Position numbers and translations under genes: made by a program
Notes under the pieces: generated by a model
Told to the model about the DNA's origin: nothing
What the model saw: the letters and a program-made list of their open reading frames with translations, nothing else
The model's database searches: none
Origin: GCA-2693325 sp036343635
GTDB lineage: Bacteria; Latescibacterota; UBA2968; UBA8231
Assembly: GCA_036343635.1 (NCBI GenBank)
Contig: JAYYVF010000024.1
Location: 7,803-71,802, forward strand
Length of the DNA stretch: 64,000 nucleotides
Direction of reading: 5' to 3'
Shown here: positions 1-9,073 of the stretch, one piece after another
Layout: every line of letters starts with the position of its first letter
Position numbering within the stretch: position 1 is the stretch's first letter

Positions 1-359
1 GCAAGTTTATAAAGTTCCTCACCGTGTTCGGCCAAAAGCGCCTTGTTAGCCGTTACTACATTTTTCCCTCGTTCAAGAGCTCCTCGCACCCAATCATAAG
101 CAGAAGGCGCACCAGTCAATTCTACTACCATATCGATATTCGGATGATCTAACAGTTCGGTTACATCTTCTGTCAAAATCTTTTGGTCAACACTGACCAT
201 ACGATTCTTTGACTTTTCACGTATGGCGATTTTCTCTAAGGAAAACACCGCATTCTTTCGCCGTTGCAGCGAAATCGGCATGTCTTGGAGCAGCTTTACC
301 ACACCGCCACCCACGGTACCCAAACCTATAATTCCAACACCTACCGGCTTACGTGCCAT
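1..359 (-). CDS. hom: Homoserine dehydrogenase, N-terminal part (runs off the window)
   Basis: The 119 visible residues form the NAD(P)-binding domain of homoserine dehydrogenase, which reduces aspartate semialdehyde to homoserine in threonine and methionine synthesis. Near the N-terminus is the dinucleotide-binding motif G-x-G-T-V-G-G-G, and near the window edge the family segment V-T-A-N-K-A-L-L-A with the Lys that lies close to substrate. The ATG at 357-359 is preceded by a purine-rich AGAGAG stretch, which supports this start. The catalytic and any ACT domain lie outside the window. The gene is transcribed away from the next gene, with a shared upstream region at 360-529. Identification is secure; only the C-terminal architecture is unknown. 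Confidence 0.93.
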   Translation of the reverse strand, partial: MARKPVGVGIIGLGTVGGGVVKLLQDMPISLQRRKNAVFSLEKIAIREKSKNRMVSVDQKILTEDVTELLDHPNIDMVVELTGAPSAYDWVRGALERGKNVVTANKALLAEHGEELYKL

Positions 360-529
360 ATTGAGCTCTCTTTCACTCTTCCTAAGGTATAAATTGCTCG
401 AGCGAAATTAAGTGTAAGTTACTATTTTTGCAAGCAATAGCTAATTGCATTAGAAGAGTAATTTTACCAACTTAACGTTTAGACTATTTTAACATTTTAA
501 CTGTTGTAGATATACACGGAGAAATCTAA

Positions 530-823
530 ATGACCTTCGACTCATTTTCTGCTTCAATCAAAGAAGAGAGTGCTCCAGACGAACTAAGCGGATCATTACT
601 TGCGCTTTGGTATAATGCCAAAGATAACTGGGAAAAAGCCCATTCTATTGCCCAACAAATTCCTGACCCTGAAGGAGCCTGGGTCCATGCCTACCTCCAC
701 CGAGTTGAAGGCGATCTCTCGAACGCAGAATACTGGTACAAACGTGCTAATCAACCTGTTTGTCAGGACAACCTGCCTGAAGAATGGGAATCACTAGTCC
801 GTAGTATTTTATCCTCTACGTAA
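530..823 (+). CDS. Small conserved TPR-like protein of unknown function
   Basis: A 97-residue soluble, acidic protein without signal peptide or membrane segment. The central part (about residues 25-75) looks like two short helical hairpins of tetratricopeptide type: an alanine/tryptophan-rich helix pair followed by a H-A-Y-L-H-R-x-E-G-D-L-x-N-A-x-Y-W-Y segment. I recall that segment from short conserved hypothetical proteins in several environmental phyla; this is memory, not a search. The ATG is preceded by GGAGAA seven bases upstream, a good ribosome site. It stands alone between a divergent homoserine dehydrogenase gene and the convergent end of the glycan operon. No function can be assigned. 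Confidence 0.75.
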   Translation: MTFDSFSASIKEESAPDELSGSLLALWYNAKDNWEKAHSIAQQIPDPEGAWVHAYLHRVEGDLSNAEYWYKRANQPVCQDNLPEEWESLVRSILSST

Positions 824-893
824 AGTTGTCTCCGAAATATTTCTAACTTTCCGGAAAACAAAACCACAAATAAATATCTGGATTTAATTTTTT

Positions 894-3116
894 TTATTTG
901 GGAATTTCATTTAATCGGGCGAGAGCCGATCTATAGTTAACGTTAGTACTATCTATGTTTGTAGCCTTTTCATAACAGTTCGCTGCCCTCTTTGGTTTGT
1001 CCAATCTTTCAAAAATCCTCCCCTTAAGAGCCCAATAATCAGACGACATAGGCTCAATTCGCAGAGCATGCTGGGTCGCTGCTAAAGCGTCATTGAATTT
1101 TCTATGCCTCAATAGAACACGCCCAATATTTGCATATGCCTCAGCAAATTCTTTGTCAATCTGAACAGCTTTACGAAACTGACGTAGGGCAGCGACGGAC
1201 TCCCGCATACCTAAAAGGGCAACACCCGAGTAATTTAACAAAACGGGATCTCTCTTACCCCCAGAATTTAAAGCAAGCTCAAAGTAATCGTAAGCTACAT
1301 CCCATCGTTTGTCTGAAAGAGCTGCTCCACCAATCACACGATACAAAGACATCCGATCGTAACCAGAAACCGCTACAACTTCAATCGCCCGATGCCCCCA
1401 ATCCATTTGATCTAGGGTAATTAAAAACCTGTTCAACAATTCGTAATCATTAGGCCATTTAGAAGCTATTAGTTCAAATAGTTCAAAAGCTTCCTCTATC
1501 TTATTTTGAAGACACAATCCCTTAAATAACCCGAAATAGCCTTCCTTGTGATTGGAATCAGTTTGGATCGTCCCTTTAAAATAAAAAATGGCAGAATCCG
1601 GATTCCCTGCCTTTAAGTGGGCCTTGGCAATATTATGTTGAAATTCAAGACGTGGATCGCCGATTAAAAGTCTACGATATATTATTATCGCCCGTTCCGG
1701 GTCGTTTAGATGCCTATATACGGCAGCTAAATTGTTATCGGCAGGGGATAAAGATTCACTTAATATTACTGATTTTTCCAAATGATTTTTTGCCTTATTA
1801 AAATCCTCCTGGTGTAAATAGGCAGTTCCCAAATTAAAATGAGCTGTCGAAGATGTTGGGGATTTATTAATCGCGCGAAGACTCACTGCTATAGATTGCT
1901 CTATTTCACCTGCCTCAAGTAAAGATTTTCCCAAATTAACTAATGGTCGGGGCATGTCTGGGCTTTTTTGTACTGCGTCCAACCAAATAGACACTTCAGA
2001 TCGCCAATCTTTATTCCGATCTATACATAATGCTATCATTACAACACATAATATCCAACCCGAATACGGACGAATACGTCTCTGACCAAACAGCATAGCT
2101 GATACGAGAGCAAAAGAAACCATAGGCATGTAAAGTCGATGTTCGTTAACCAAGATATTCAACGGAACAAACGACACCGGGATAAGCAACAGGAAATACC
2201 AACCGGTAAGTTGGGTGATTTGCCTAAAATATTTTGGTGGCCGACAAAAGGAAATAATCCAAAACAGTGATATGAGTACGGCCGATGCGCAAACCACTAC
2301 CCATTCATTAGGATAATTGGAAATAGAAAAGCCGGGTTCAATACTCAAAGAATAAGGGAAAACTGTTTTTTTCAGATAAAAAACAAAGGCTTTGATCTGA
2401 GTATAAATTTGAATCCAGTAATTACGGACAGGTTGTGCTATGGCAGACTTTACAACAGAGGAACTCACTAACAAATACGCAATTCCTGGAACACTTAAAA
2501 TCCACCACCTTCTGCAATTAACATATTGCCCCCCTCCTCTATACCAAGCCATGGCAATAAACGGAAGAATAATACCAGTAGCTTTACAAAACAAAGCCAA
2601 CATGTTTCCAATTAACATAGTTCCAATACGTTTTTGGACCATTGCATTCAAAAATATCAAGCCAAACAACGTAACCAGGATCGATGACCGACTGCTGACA
2701 TAGTTTAACGGTTCGGTCATTAACGGATGACAAACGAAAAACATTCCAGCCAAAAGCTGAGTTTGTTTAGGGATCCTCAAATAACGTGCCAAACGTAAGA
2801 CCAATAAAGCATTTGATAGGTGCAATACGAGGTTCACAAGATGGTAGCCGATAGGATTATAACCATCCACCGCATAGTTCAAGGCATAAGTGCACAATAA
2901 TAGCGGCCTGTACATTTCAACATCTGAGAGTGCTGAGAAGTTACCTGGATCAATAAAAAATTCTGGAATATGGCTTAATTTGCGGAGATTTTCGTTATCT
3001 ACAATTGAGTGCCCATCGTCAAAATGAAAACTATTGCCAAAAATATTGTGAAACGAAATCAATCCAATTAAGACTATCAATAACTCAGCGTGCAATTTAT
3101 AAATTTTCCCGATCAA
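894..3116 (-). CDS. TMTC-like GT-C membrane protein with C-terminal TPR repeats
   Basis: A 740-residue protein in two halves. Residues 1-360 hold about ten hydrophobic membrane segments and begin with the layout of GT-C glycosyltransferases: after the first helix a loop carries H-F-D-D-G-H, the acidic pair expected to bind the lipid-linked sugar donor and metal. Residues 385-738 are about nine tetratricopeptide repeats. The same architecture is known from TMTC/DUF1736 O-mannosyltransferase-like proteins, so transfer of a sugar from a polyprenyl carrier onto an exported protein or glycan is the likely role. The start is TTG and overlaps the stop of the flippase gene by four bases (TTGA), so translation is probably coupled. 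Substrate unknown; a Wzy-like or PMT-like ligase remains possible. Confidence 0.8.
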   Translation of the reverse strand: MIGKIYKLHAELLIVLIGLISFHNIFGNSFHFDDGHSIVDNENLRKLSHIPEFFIDPGNFSALSDVEMYRPLLLCTYALNYAVDGYNPIGYHLVNLVLHLSNALLVLRLARYLRIPKQTQLLAGMFFVCHPLMTEPLNYVSSRSSILVTLFGLIFLNAMVQKRIGTMLIGNMLALFCKATGIILPFIAMAWYRGGGQYVNCRRWWILSVPGIAYLLVSSSVVKSAIAQPVRNYWIQIYTQIKAFVFYLKKTVFPYSLSIEPGFSISNYPNEWVVVCASAVLISLFWIISFCRPPKYFRQITQLTGWYFLLLIPVSFVPLNILVNEHRLYMPMVSFALVSAMLFGQRRIRPYSGWILCVVMIALCIDRNKDWRSEVSIWLDAVQKSPDMPRPLVNLGKSLLEAGEIEQSIAVSLRAINKSPTSSTAHFNLGTAYLHQEDFNKAKNHLEKSVILSESLSPADNNLAAVYRHLNDPERAIIIYRRLLIGDPRLEFQHNIAKAHLKAGNPDSAIFYFKGTIQTDSNHKEGYFGLFKGLCLQNKIEEAFELFELIASKWPNDYELLNRFLITLDQMDWGHRAIEVVAVSGYDRMSLYRVIGGAALSDKRWDVAYDYFELALNSGGKRDPVLLNYSGVALLGMRESVAALRQFRKAVQIDKEFAEAYANIGRVLLRHRKFNDALAATQHALRIEPMSSDYWALKGRIFERLDKPKRAANCYEKATNIDSTNVNYRSALARLNEIPK

Positions 3117-4615
3117 GCCGACCTACTTCCGGTCCTAATTGAATCCAAGAGAGCCCGGAAATCTTCCCGATCTTTGGGTAAAAAATGTATAATAGCAGCT
3201 GACATTAGAAGAAATGAGGCAACGCCTCCAAACAAGGTTAACCATGGAATTGAGTTAGACAAAAAATCGCTGACTATGCGAGCGGTTAACGCAACAATTA
3301 GGGCTGATACGAAACGTTGCAACATAGCTCTCCACGGTAGAATTTCAATGATTTTCCAACGTAGGTGGCGACTAATGGCAAATAATAAAAAAAAGACTTG
3401 GGTGTATGTTGCTATTACCGTAGCAACGGCAGGGCCGATAAAAGCCCAGTCGGGAAAATACAACAAGAGCAATTCTACGAATGAGAAACTCAAACATAGG
3501 TTCAACGTTAGGTCCAATAAGCTCCCCCAAAACGCCCATGTTGCCTTTCCTATTCCAACAAGCAGAGGATTAAATATAGCGCAACGTATGGGTAACATCA
3601 GCAAGAAAACACCAAAAACCCATGTTGAAGCAACGTATTGCCGTGGCAAATATATAGCGATGATTAAGTCGCAAAAGACAAGTAAAAAACAACATAACGG
3701 CAAAACGAAAACGGACATGGCAGAAACAATATTTTTCCAAAGAAGTCGGATTTTTTCTAACTCTCCAGCAACAAAAAGTCGACTGAATTCTGGGACTAAT
3801 ACTGAAGCAATTGCACTCAACAAAAGCGCTATTGGCATTTCAATAGCACCGAAGTGGTAGTCAGCAAATGTCGAGGTCCCCAGCAACGCTAACACCACAA
3901 ACCTATCTACAGATCGCGATACAGCCCCTACTATATCATTGAGGGCTATCGACCGAGTATACATCACAAATTCCCCGGCTCCTCTAAATTCAATAACTTC
4001 CCTACTATCCAAATCAGACCATAAAATCAAATAACCTGTCACAAACCGTAAGACCCCAATTACAGACATCAAACCGAAAACATGCACGGGGCTTGCCTGG
4101 CTCCACCATCCCCACAACGAAATTCCAAATAATCCGGTGGATCCAAATACAGCTAACGCTGCTTGCCACTTTGTGCGGTCACGAGCAATCAGCATTGAAT
4201 CAACAGCCCCACCTGCAACCTGTACGAACAAATAGGGCAAAAAAGCAAGAAGAAAACCTTCAAACAAATGTGAATATTCTATAAGAAGATCAGATGCGTA
4301 GAGGACCTGCCAACCACCCGCGACAACAAATACTGCCATCAAACAGGCCGACACTAGTAACGTTAGCCCGGCCTGGATCATCAGCGCCTTGGAGTTCTTT
4401 CTTTTGGGATAAAAATAAAGGGTTGCCATCGGAATACCAAGTAGGAACATAGGTACTAATGCATTACTAAATAACCAGACAGTATTGAAGACACCACATA
4501 CATCACGTTCCCACGTTCGCGCAGCCATGGCATACACGCCATAAATAGCCAACGTGGATGAAGCACGTCCAATCGACACCCATCCGATTCTATGCAGTAG
4601 GTTTCTGCTTATCAC
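3113..4615 (-). CDS. Polysaccharide (Wzx-type) flippase of the MOP superfamily
   Basis: A 500-residue integral membrane protein with about fourteen hydrophobic segments spread evenly through its length, the normal size and topology of the oligosaccharide flippases of the MOP/MATE superfamily. These move undecaprenyl-linked glycans across the inner membrane. The N-terminal half starts with a G-R-A-S-S-T-L-A-I-Y-G-type helix and an internal P-E-F-S-R-L-F segment is typical. It lies three bases downstream of a methyltransferase gene and overlaps the TMTC-like gene by four bases, so the three form one operon for an exported glycan or lipid-linked sugar. The exact substrate cannot be read from sequence. 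Confidence 0.85.
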   Translation of the reverse strand: MISRNLLHRIGWVSIGRASSTLAIYGVYAMAARTWERDVCGVFNTVWLFSNALVPMFLLGIPMATLYFYPKRKNSKALMIQAGLTLLVSACLMAVFVVAGGWQVLYASDLLIEYSHLFEGFLLAFLPYLFVQVAGGAVDSMLIARDRTKWQAALAVFGSTGLFGISLWGWWSQASPVHVFGLMSVIGVLRFVTGYLILWSDLDSREVIEFRGAGEFVMYTRSIALNDIVGAVSRSVDRFVVLALLGTSTFADYHFGAIEMPIALLLSAIASVLVPEFSRLFVAGELEKIRLLWKNIVSAMSVFVLPLCCFLLVFCDLIIAIYLPRQYVASTWVFGVFLLMLPIRCAIFNPLLVGIGKATWAFWGSLLDLTLNLCLSFSFVELLLLYFPDWAFIGPAVATVIATYTQVFFLLFAISRHLRWKIIEILPWRAMLQRFVSALIVALTARIVSDFLSNSIPWLTLFGGVASFLLMSAAIIHFLPKDREDFRALLDSIRTGSRSA

Positions 4616-4618
4616 TGT

Positions 4619-5365
4619 TTAAAACTTACGCGCTCGCACAGCGACGAAAGAAGGCTTTCGCAATATTTGGTTGGCTATTTTATCCACACCGCTCCAAACC
4701 CGATGTGACCAACGAATGCTGAAGAGAGGGAATCCTATCGTTTCGAGGAATTTATTGCCGATAAAATATATTTTATCCACAGTTAACCCGACCTCGGCGC
4801 ACATCTTCACCAAGGACTCCGAGTCAAAGCTATGTAAATGAGCATTACCGGGAGTAAGCCTGTTACAATGAATACACAGATGTTGAATTATATTTTCGCT
4901 ATATGGAACACTAATAATTACATGTCCCCCATCTTTTATCACTCGTCGAGACTCTTGAAGAGCTATCGAAACATTCTCAACATGCTCTAAAACTTCTGAT
5001 AAAATCAACGAATCAAATGTAGAATCTGCAAAAGGTAAATCATACAAGTCCCCAACCTGGAAGTGACGAACTTCCGGATATCTATCACGCGCACCTTTCA
5101 CACCGGTGAGCCCTAGGTCTATAGGAAAAACATCAACATCATATTGCAAACACTGTTGAGACAACCAACCCGACCCACAACCAACATCAAGGACATGATC
5201 TCCTGGTTTAAGCTCAAGTTTCCGTACCAAGAACTCCGTGCGCCTAAACTCAGAAGCTCTCCAGTGAGGATTTAAAAGTGCTGGATCAACTATCGCCTCA
5301 GCATCCGTGGCATAATGAGATTTATAGTCGCTTAACTGGTGCTTTTTCGAACTGGTGTTAGTCAA
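4619..5365 (-). CDS. SAM-dependent methyltransferase (class I, type 11)
   Basis: A 248-residue soluble class I methyltransferase. Motif I for S-adenosylmethionine, V-L-D-V-G-C-G-S-G-W-L-S, lies at about residues 59-70; an acidic motif II residue (P-I-D-L-G) and the motif IV region (F-D-S-L-I-L-S-E-V-L-E-H-V) follow at the expected distances. Such enzymes next to a flippase usually methylate a sugar or lipid carrier. It is the first gene of the minus-strand operon that continues with the flippase and the TMTC-like protein. The substrate is not evident; ubiquinone- or rebeccamycin-type O-methylation is unlikely in this setting. Confidence 0.88.
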   Translation of the reverse strand: MTNTSSKKHQLSDYKSHYATDAEAIVDPALLNPHWRASEFRRTEFLVRKLELKPGDHVLDVGCGSGWLSQQCLQYDVDVFPIDLGLTGVKGARDRYPEVRHFQVGDLYDLPFADSTFDSLILSEVLEHVENVSIALQESRRVIKDGGHVIISVPYSENIIQHLCIHCNRLTPGNAHLHSFDSESLVKMCAEVGLTVDKIYFIGNKFLETIGFPLFSIRWSHRVWSGVDKIANQILRKPSFVAVRARKF

Positions 5366-5460
5366 TACTTCCCACCATCTTCACCTGACGCCTTTAATAG
5401 CCAAAAACGTTTCTTGGTAAAATTACGCCGATAAAAGAAAAAAATACGAACATGTCAATC

Positions 5461-6003
5461 TTAAATTACATCAAAATCATGTAAATCTTCACCAGCTCGA
5501 TGTGAAAGAATATCGAGAGCTGCGCACGCCCCATCGCCAGCAGAAATTATAGCCTGAATTTTTTTCATCCGAGTGCTCCAACCAACCACATAAAGTCCTT
5601 CTACCGTGGTCCGACCATAACGATCTGATAATATCCCCTCATCACCTTTGTCGATGCCGAATGCTTCGGCCAAAGGATTGCTTGGACCAGTTGCTAAGAT
5701 CAGATAGTCTCCTTCATGAATAGTCCCATCTGCGTCAGTAATTCTAAACTCCCCTTCCACTCTTTCAGCAGACGTGACCTCAACGTCCATTATATTCGCA
5801 CCAAATGAACGCACCTGTTCCCTACTGACTCGCTGAAATTCACTACCAGTAACCTCAGAAATACCAAGATAATTCAAAACGTTTGCCTTATGCATTAGTG
5901 TCCCATCCTGACCAAACACCTTAACGTTCATTCCCTTTTTCGAAAGAAATAAAGCGGCACTTAGGCCGGCGGGACCGTCCCCTACTATCAGCACATCATC
6001 CAT
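5461..6003 (-). CDS. Single-domain FAD oxidoreductase, thioredoxin reductase-like
   Basis: Only 180 residues, against about 310 for thioredoxin reductase. It begins with a G-x-G-P-A-G FAD-binding motif (residues 7-12, G-D-G-P-A-G) and ends with the second FAD motif T-T-V-E-G-L-Y-V-V-G followed by a helix with A-G-D-G-A-C-A-A. The NAD(P)H-binding insert and the redox-active C-x-x-C are both absent, and the join is smooth without frameshift. It therefore looks like a natural one-domain FAD protein rather than a fragment. The electron donor and substrate are unknown; a partner protein may supply the pyridine nucleotide domain. It lies about 60 bases downstream of the conserved unknown gene on the same strand and may be cotranscribed with it. 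Confidence 0.8.
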   Translation of the reverse strand: MDDVLIVGDGPAGLSAALFLSKKGMNVKVFGQDGTLMHKANVLNYLGISEVTGSEFQRVSREQVRSFGANIMDVEVTSAERVEGEFRITDADGTIHEGDYLILATGPSNPLAEAFGIDKGDEGILSDRYGRTTVEGLYVVGWSTRMKKIQAIISAGDGACAALDILSHRAGEDLHDFDVI

Positions 6004-6064
6004 ATCAAATCTCCTTTTGAAAAAAAATCAACATAATTTGAGTGAATTCTATCAACACTTCCTC

Positions 6065-7270
6065 TTATTTAGCAAGCTCGGGTCGCCATGGCTCTATTGC
6101 TACCCCTTCCGGTCGCTCTAATAAAGCACGAGGTGGTAATTCAGAATAAGACTCGTATGTAATATTCAGATGGGGCGTCTCTAAACGTATGTTATTCTGA
6201 TAACGCGATTCAAGCAACGCTTCAAGTGCTCCACTTACAAGGAGTGTTCTCTCAATCGGATATGTGGCTTCTCCAGTTAGAAATAACTGCTGCGCATTCA
6301 ATCCCAGAAAACTAAAATGCGGATGCGGATCTCCTTGAAGATAAAATTCACATGATTGGATTTTACCCTCAATTCGAGCTGCATACCCCCATCCACGCAG
6401 CCATGATGGCGCTCCGTCTGGTCCATTCAACATAACCGTTGTGGCAGAAAACCCATCAACGTACTCAAGAAAAAATGCCGTCACTGACTCACAGTTCTCT
6501 TGAGCTGATCCCTCACCTTTTGGCTCTATTCGATCTAATGCAGCATCAAACAAGTCACCCGACCAACGCCCCTCATCACGGGCCTTCCAGACTTCATCTC
6601 CCTCAAGACACTGAACAGCTACAATCCCAGTTTCGCCACCAGTGCGGCGTTCCACCATACATTGCAACAATTCCAATCCATGAAATCCATACGAATCAAG
6701 ATTACTGTAGGCAATGGAGATCGCCTCACTCATAGGTGTTTCCATTGAATGCTCTATCCACGGCTTTCGGTACGTCAAAGGTAAGGAGGACCCAGCCATA
6801 AAAGGGACCTTCAACTCATTAGCACGATCATACATCCATTTCGATTGTTCCCAACTCCAGGACAGATGTTTATCAGAAAATACAGGCACTGAACGTCCCG
6901 TTGTTGCAAAAACTCCACATACCTGTTCAAAAAAATATTTACGAGGGTATAAATGCTGCCCCTTTTCATTCCGAGCATAATCTCCATGCTCCCCGATAAT
7001 CAAGACGCCATCAACGGCCAATTCATCCCCCCCCAAACAAAGAGCCGATCTAATACTATCGAAACGAGAGATTCCAAATTCCTCCGCTAAGCCCAACCCA
7101 ACATCACTTTTATGAACCTGATCAAGAAACAAAGCCGCTACATCTACTTGCGGAGCTACAAGTCCAGAGTCCGTAGGAAATCCCTTAAGAAATTTCGTCA
7201 GAATAACATCAGCATGTGAGAATGGATAGTAGGCAGTTACGATCGCTGCTATCTTCTTTGGCTCACTCAT
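6065..7270 (-). CDS. Conserved protein of unknown function, possible metalloenzyme
   Basis: A 401-residue soluble protein without signal peptide. The N-terminus alternates beta strands and helices (I-A-A-I-V-T-A-Y-Y-P, then S-H-A-D-V-I-L-T-K-F-L) and the middle has several His/Asp/Glu clusters: G-E-H-G-D-Y near residue 95, S-D-K-H-L-S-W-S-W near 130, and later W-K-A-R-D-E-G-R-W. I recognise the general pattern from conserved proteins found near Gfo/Idh dehydrogenases in planctomycete-like genomes, but cannot name a characterised member. The ATG at 7270 is divergent from the formate dehydrogenase operon about 110 bases away. Function unknown. Confidence 0.7.
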   Translation of the reverse strand: MSEPKKIAAIVTAYYPFSHADVILTKFLKGFPTDSGLVAPQVDVAALFLDQVHKSDVGLGLAEEFGISRFDSIRSALCLGGDELAVDGVLIIGEHGDYARNEKGQHLYPRKYFFEQVCGVFATTGRSVPVFSDKHLSWSWEQSKWMYDRANELKVPFMAGSSLPLTYRKPWIEHSMETPMSEAISIAYSNLDSYGFHGLELLQCMVERRTGGETGIVAVQCLEGDEVWKARDEGRWSGDLFDAALDRIEPKGEGSAQENCESVTAFFLEYVDGFSATTVMLNGPDGAPSWLRGWGYAARIEGKIQSCEFYLQGDPHPHFSFLGLNAQQLFLTGEATYPIERTLLVSGALEALLESRYQNNIRLETPHLNITYESYSELPPRALLERPEGVAIEPWRPELAK

Positions 7271-7383
7271 GGTATTTTTCCAATAGGGTCAGTTCGTATT
7301 TTCAAATCCCAAAACAATGTATAGCGAAAGACCAAAACCATCAAACACTTGACCAAAAAGCAAGTTTGCAACAATTATTAGGT

Positions 7384-9051
7384 ATGGGACAAAACGAAGA
7401 CCTAAATTTAATAGCGCAATGGAAACATCAGCCAGCTCCCCTTTTAGGCCTGATGCACGCCTTTCATGATCGAGATGGTCATATTAGTGATGAAGCTATA
7501 CGCAGCATTTCCGAGGGACTCCGTATTCCGTTAGCAGATTTATACTCTACTGTTACGTTTTACCATCATTTTTCTCGAAAACTTCCGGGGAAAAAATCTC
7601 CTCGTATTTGTACTGGCACAATCTGTTCGCTCAGAGGAGCACGCGATTTATTAAAACGTTTCGACAACGCTGTCGAAATGCCATGTGCTGGGCGGTGTGA
7701 CACGCCAATCCCTTTAATTTTAAAAGATGATGTCTTCACTCTTTCCCCTTCGGCCCAACTGCTTGACCAACCTTCTCCAGTTCCTCTACCCAATCCTGGA
7801 GGAATTGAAGAATGTTTGTTTTCTAAGATTAGAGATCCGGATCGCAAAACTTTAGAGGGATATCAAAACACAAATGGTTACGATGCTCTCAAAGAGGTTT
7901 GGGATATGTCACCAACTGATTTAATCAAAATAGTAGAAGAAAGTGGGTTAGCCGGTCGCGGCGGAGCCGGATTTCCAACAGGTAAGAAATGGGAAGCCGT
8001 ATTACTAGCTTCCGGTAACCCCAAGTCTATTGTCTGCAACGCAGATGAGGGCGAACCGGGCTGCTTCAAAGATCGTGCTCTTTTAGATTATGACGTGCAC
8101 GCAGTTATTGAAGGAATGGCAATCGCAGCCCACGCGACAGGAGCTGAAATAGGATTTATTTACCTACGCTATGAATACCCAAAAACAGCTAAAACTATCG
8201 AGAATGCTTTGAATGAAGCCCGACAGGCAGGCTTTTTGGGCCGATCAGGGTTTGACGTCCATATCCGACGGGGAGGTGGAGCTTATATCTGTGGGGAAGA
8301 AGGTTCGCTACTTAACAGTTTGGAAGGCAAACACCCATATCCGCGAAACCGTCCACCATTTCCGGTTACACATGGATTTAATCAACAGCCAACCGTAGTG
8401 AATAATGTTGAGACATTAGCCGCAATCGCTCCGATAGTTCGCCATGGGCCCGATTGGTATCGAGGGCTAGGTCTGGGTGAACACAACGGAACTAAGCTTA
8501 TTAGCCTGTCAGGCGATATACAATATCCGGGCAACTACGAAATACCTATTGGTCTGTCTCTTCCAACCCTCCTCAACGAATGGGCGGGTGGCCCCCTCAA
8601 GGGCAGGGCAATACAAGCCGTGACAATGGCAGGTCTGTCGGGTGGCTTTCTTGCAGGTGAGGACCTAAACGTGACCTTAGATGATCCGGCACTACAATCG
8701 TTAGGCACCTTCCTAGGAGCAGGTGGAATAATGGTTTTTGACGACCGTCGTGATATGATTGAAGTTGCTCGCGAAGCTATGAACTTTTTTGCCGACGAAT
8801 CCTGCGGGAAATGCTTCCCCTGCCGAATTGGCACCCAGAGAATAAGCGAGCGCTTAGGACTAAATAACGTTAGTATTGAACCAAAAAGCTGGCTTGAGGA
8901 AGTCCAGGATTTGGGTGCCGTTATGAGGTCGACCAGTGCCTGTGGCCTGGGTACGGCAGCGCCCAATGTTAGCGATAGTCTTCTTAAATATTTTCCAGAG
9001 CAGATTGAGGCTTATCTCCGGGTTACAGCAGACAAGGAAAAAGAAACTTGA
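7384..9051 (+). CDS. NuoE-NuoF fusion, NAD-reducing subunit of formate dehydrogenase
   Basis: From the ATG at 7384 the product has 555 residues. The first 120 form a NuoE-like thioredoxin-fold domain with the [2Fe-2S] ligands C76, C81, C101 and C105 (C-x4-C and C-x3-C). The rest is NuoF-like: the FMN/NADH site starts with G-R-G-G-A-G-F-P-T-G at 191-200, and the [4Fe-4S] ligands are C474, C477, C480 and C520. This is the diaphorase module that passes formate electrons to NAD+, as FdsB/FdsG do. It lies 22 bases before the catalytic subunit. The frame stays open 168 bases further upstream, but that would overlap the divergent gene and lacks family similarity; an upstream TTG start around 7348 is possible. 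No quinone-binding or membrane subunit is nearby, so a soluble enzyme is likely. Confidence 0.9.
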   Translation: MGQNEDLNLIAQWKHQPAPLLGLMHAFHDRDGHISDEAIRSISEGLRIPLADLYSTVTFYHHFSRKLPGKKSPRICTGTICSLRGARDLLKRFDNAVEMPCAGRCDTPIPLILKDDVFTLSPSAQLLDQPSPVPLPNPGGIEECLFSKIRDPDRKTLEGYQNTNGYDALKEVWDMSPTDLIKIVEESGLAGRGGAGFPTGKKWEAVLLASGNPKSIVCNADEGEPGCFKDRALLDYDVHAVIEGMAIAAHATGAEIGFIYLRYEYPKTAKTIENALNEARQAGFLGRSGFDVHIRRGGGAYICGEEGSLLNSLEGKHPYPRNRPPFPVTHGFNQQPTVVNNVETLAAIAPIVRHGPDWYRGLGLGEHNGTKLISLSGDIQYPGNYEIPIGLSLPTLLNEWAGGPLKGRAIQAVTMAGLSGGFLAGEDLNVTLDDPALQSLGTFLGAGGIMVFDDRRDMIEVAREAMNFFADESCGKCFPCRIGTQRISERLGLNNVSIEPKSWLEEVQDLGAVMRSTSACGLGTAAPNVSDSLLKYFPEQIEAYLRVTADKEKET

Positions 9052-9073
9052 CAAGAATCGGAAAGACTTGATA

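Noticed and set aside
3090..3860. 256-codon plus-strand frame opposite the flippase
   Set aside because: Lys/Ser/Asn-rich composition without any domain, no ribosome site, and it lies wholly over well-supported genes on the minus strand.
8535..8966. 143-codon minus-strand frame inside NuoEF
   Set aside because: Ser/Arg/Pro-rich antisense shadow of a conserved coding region.
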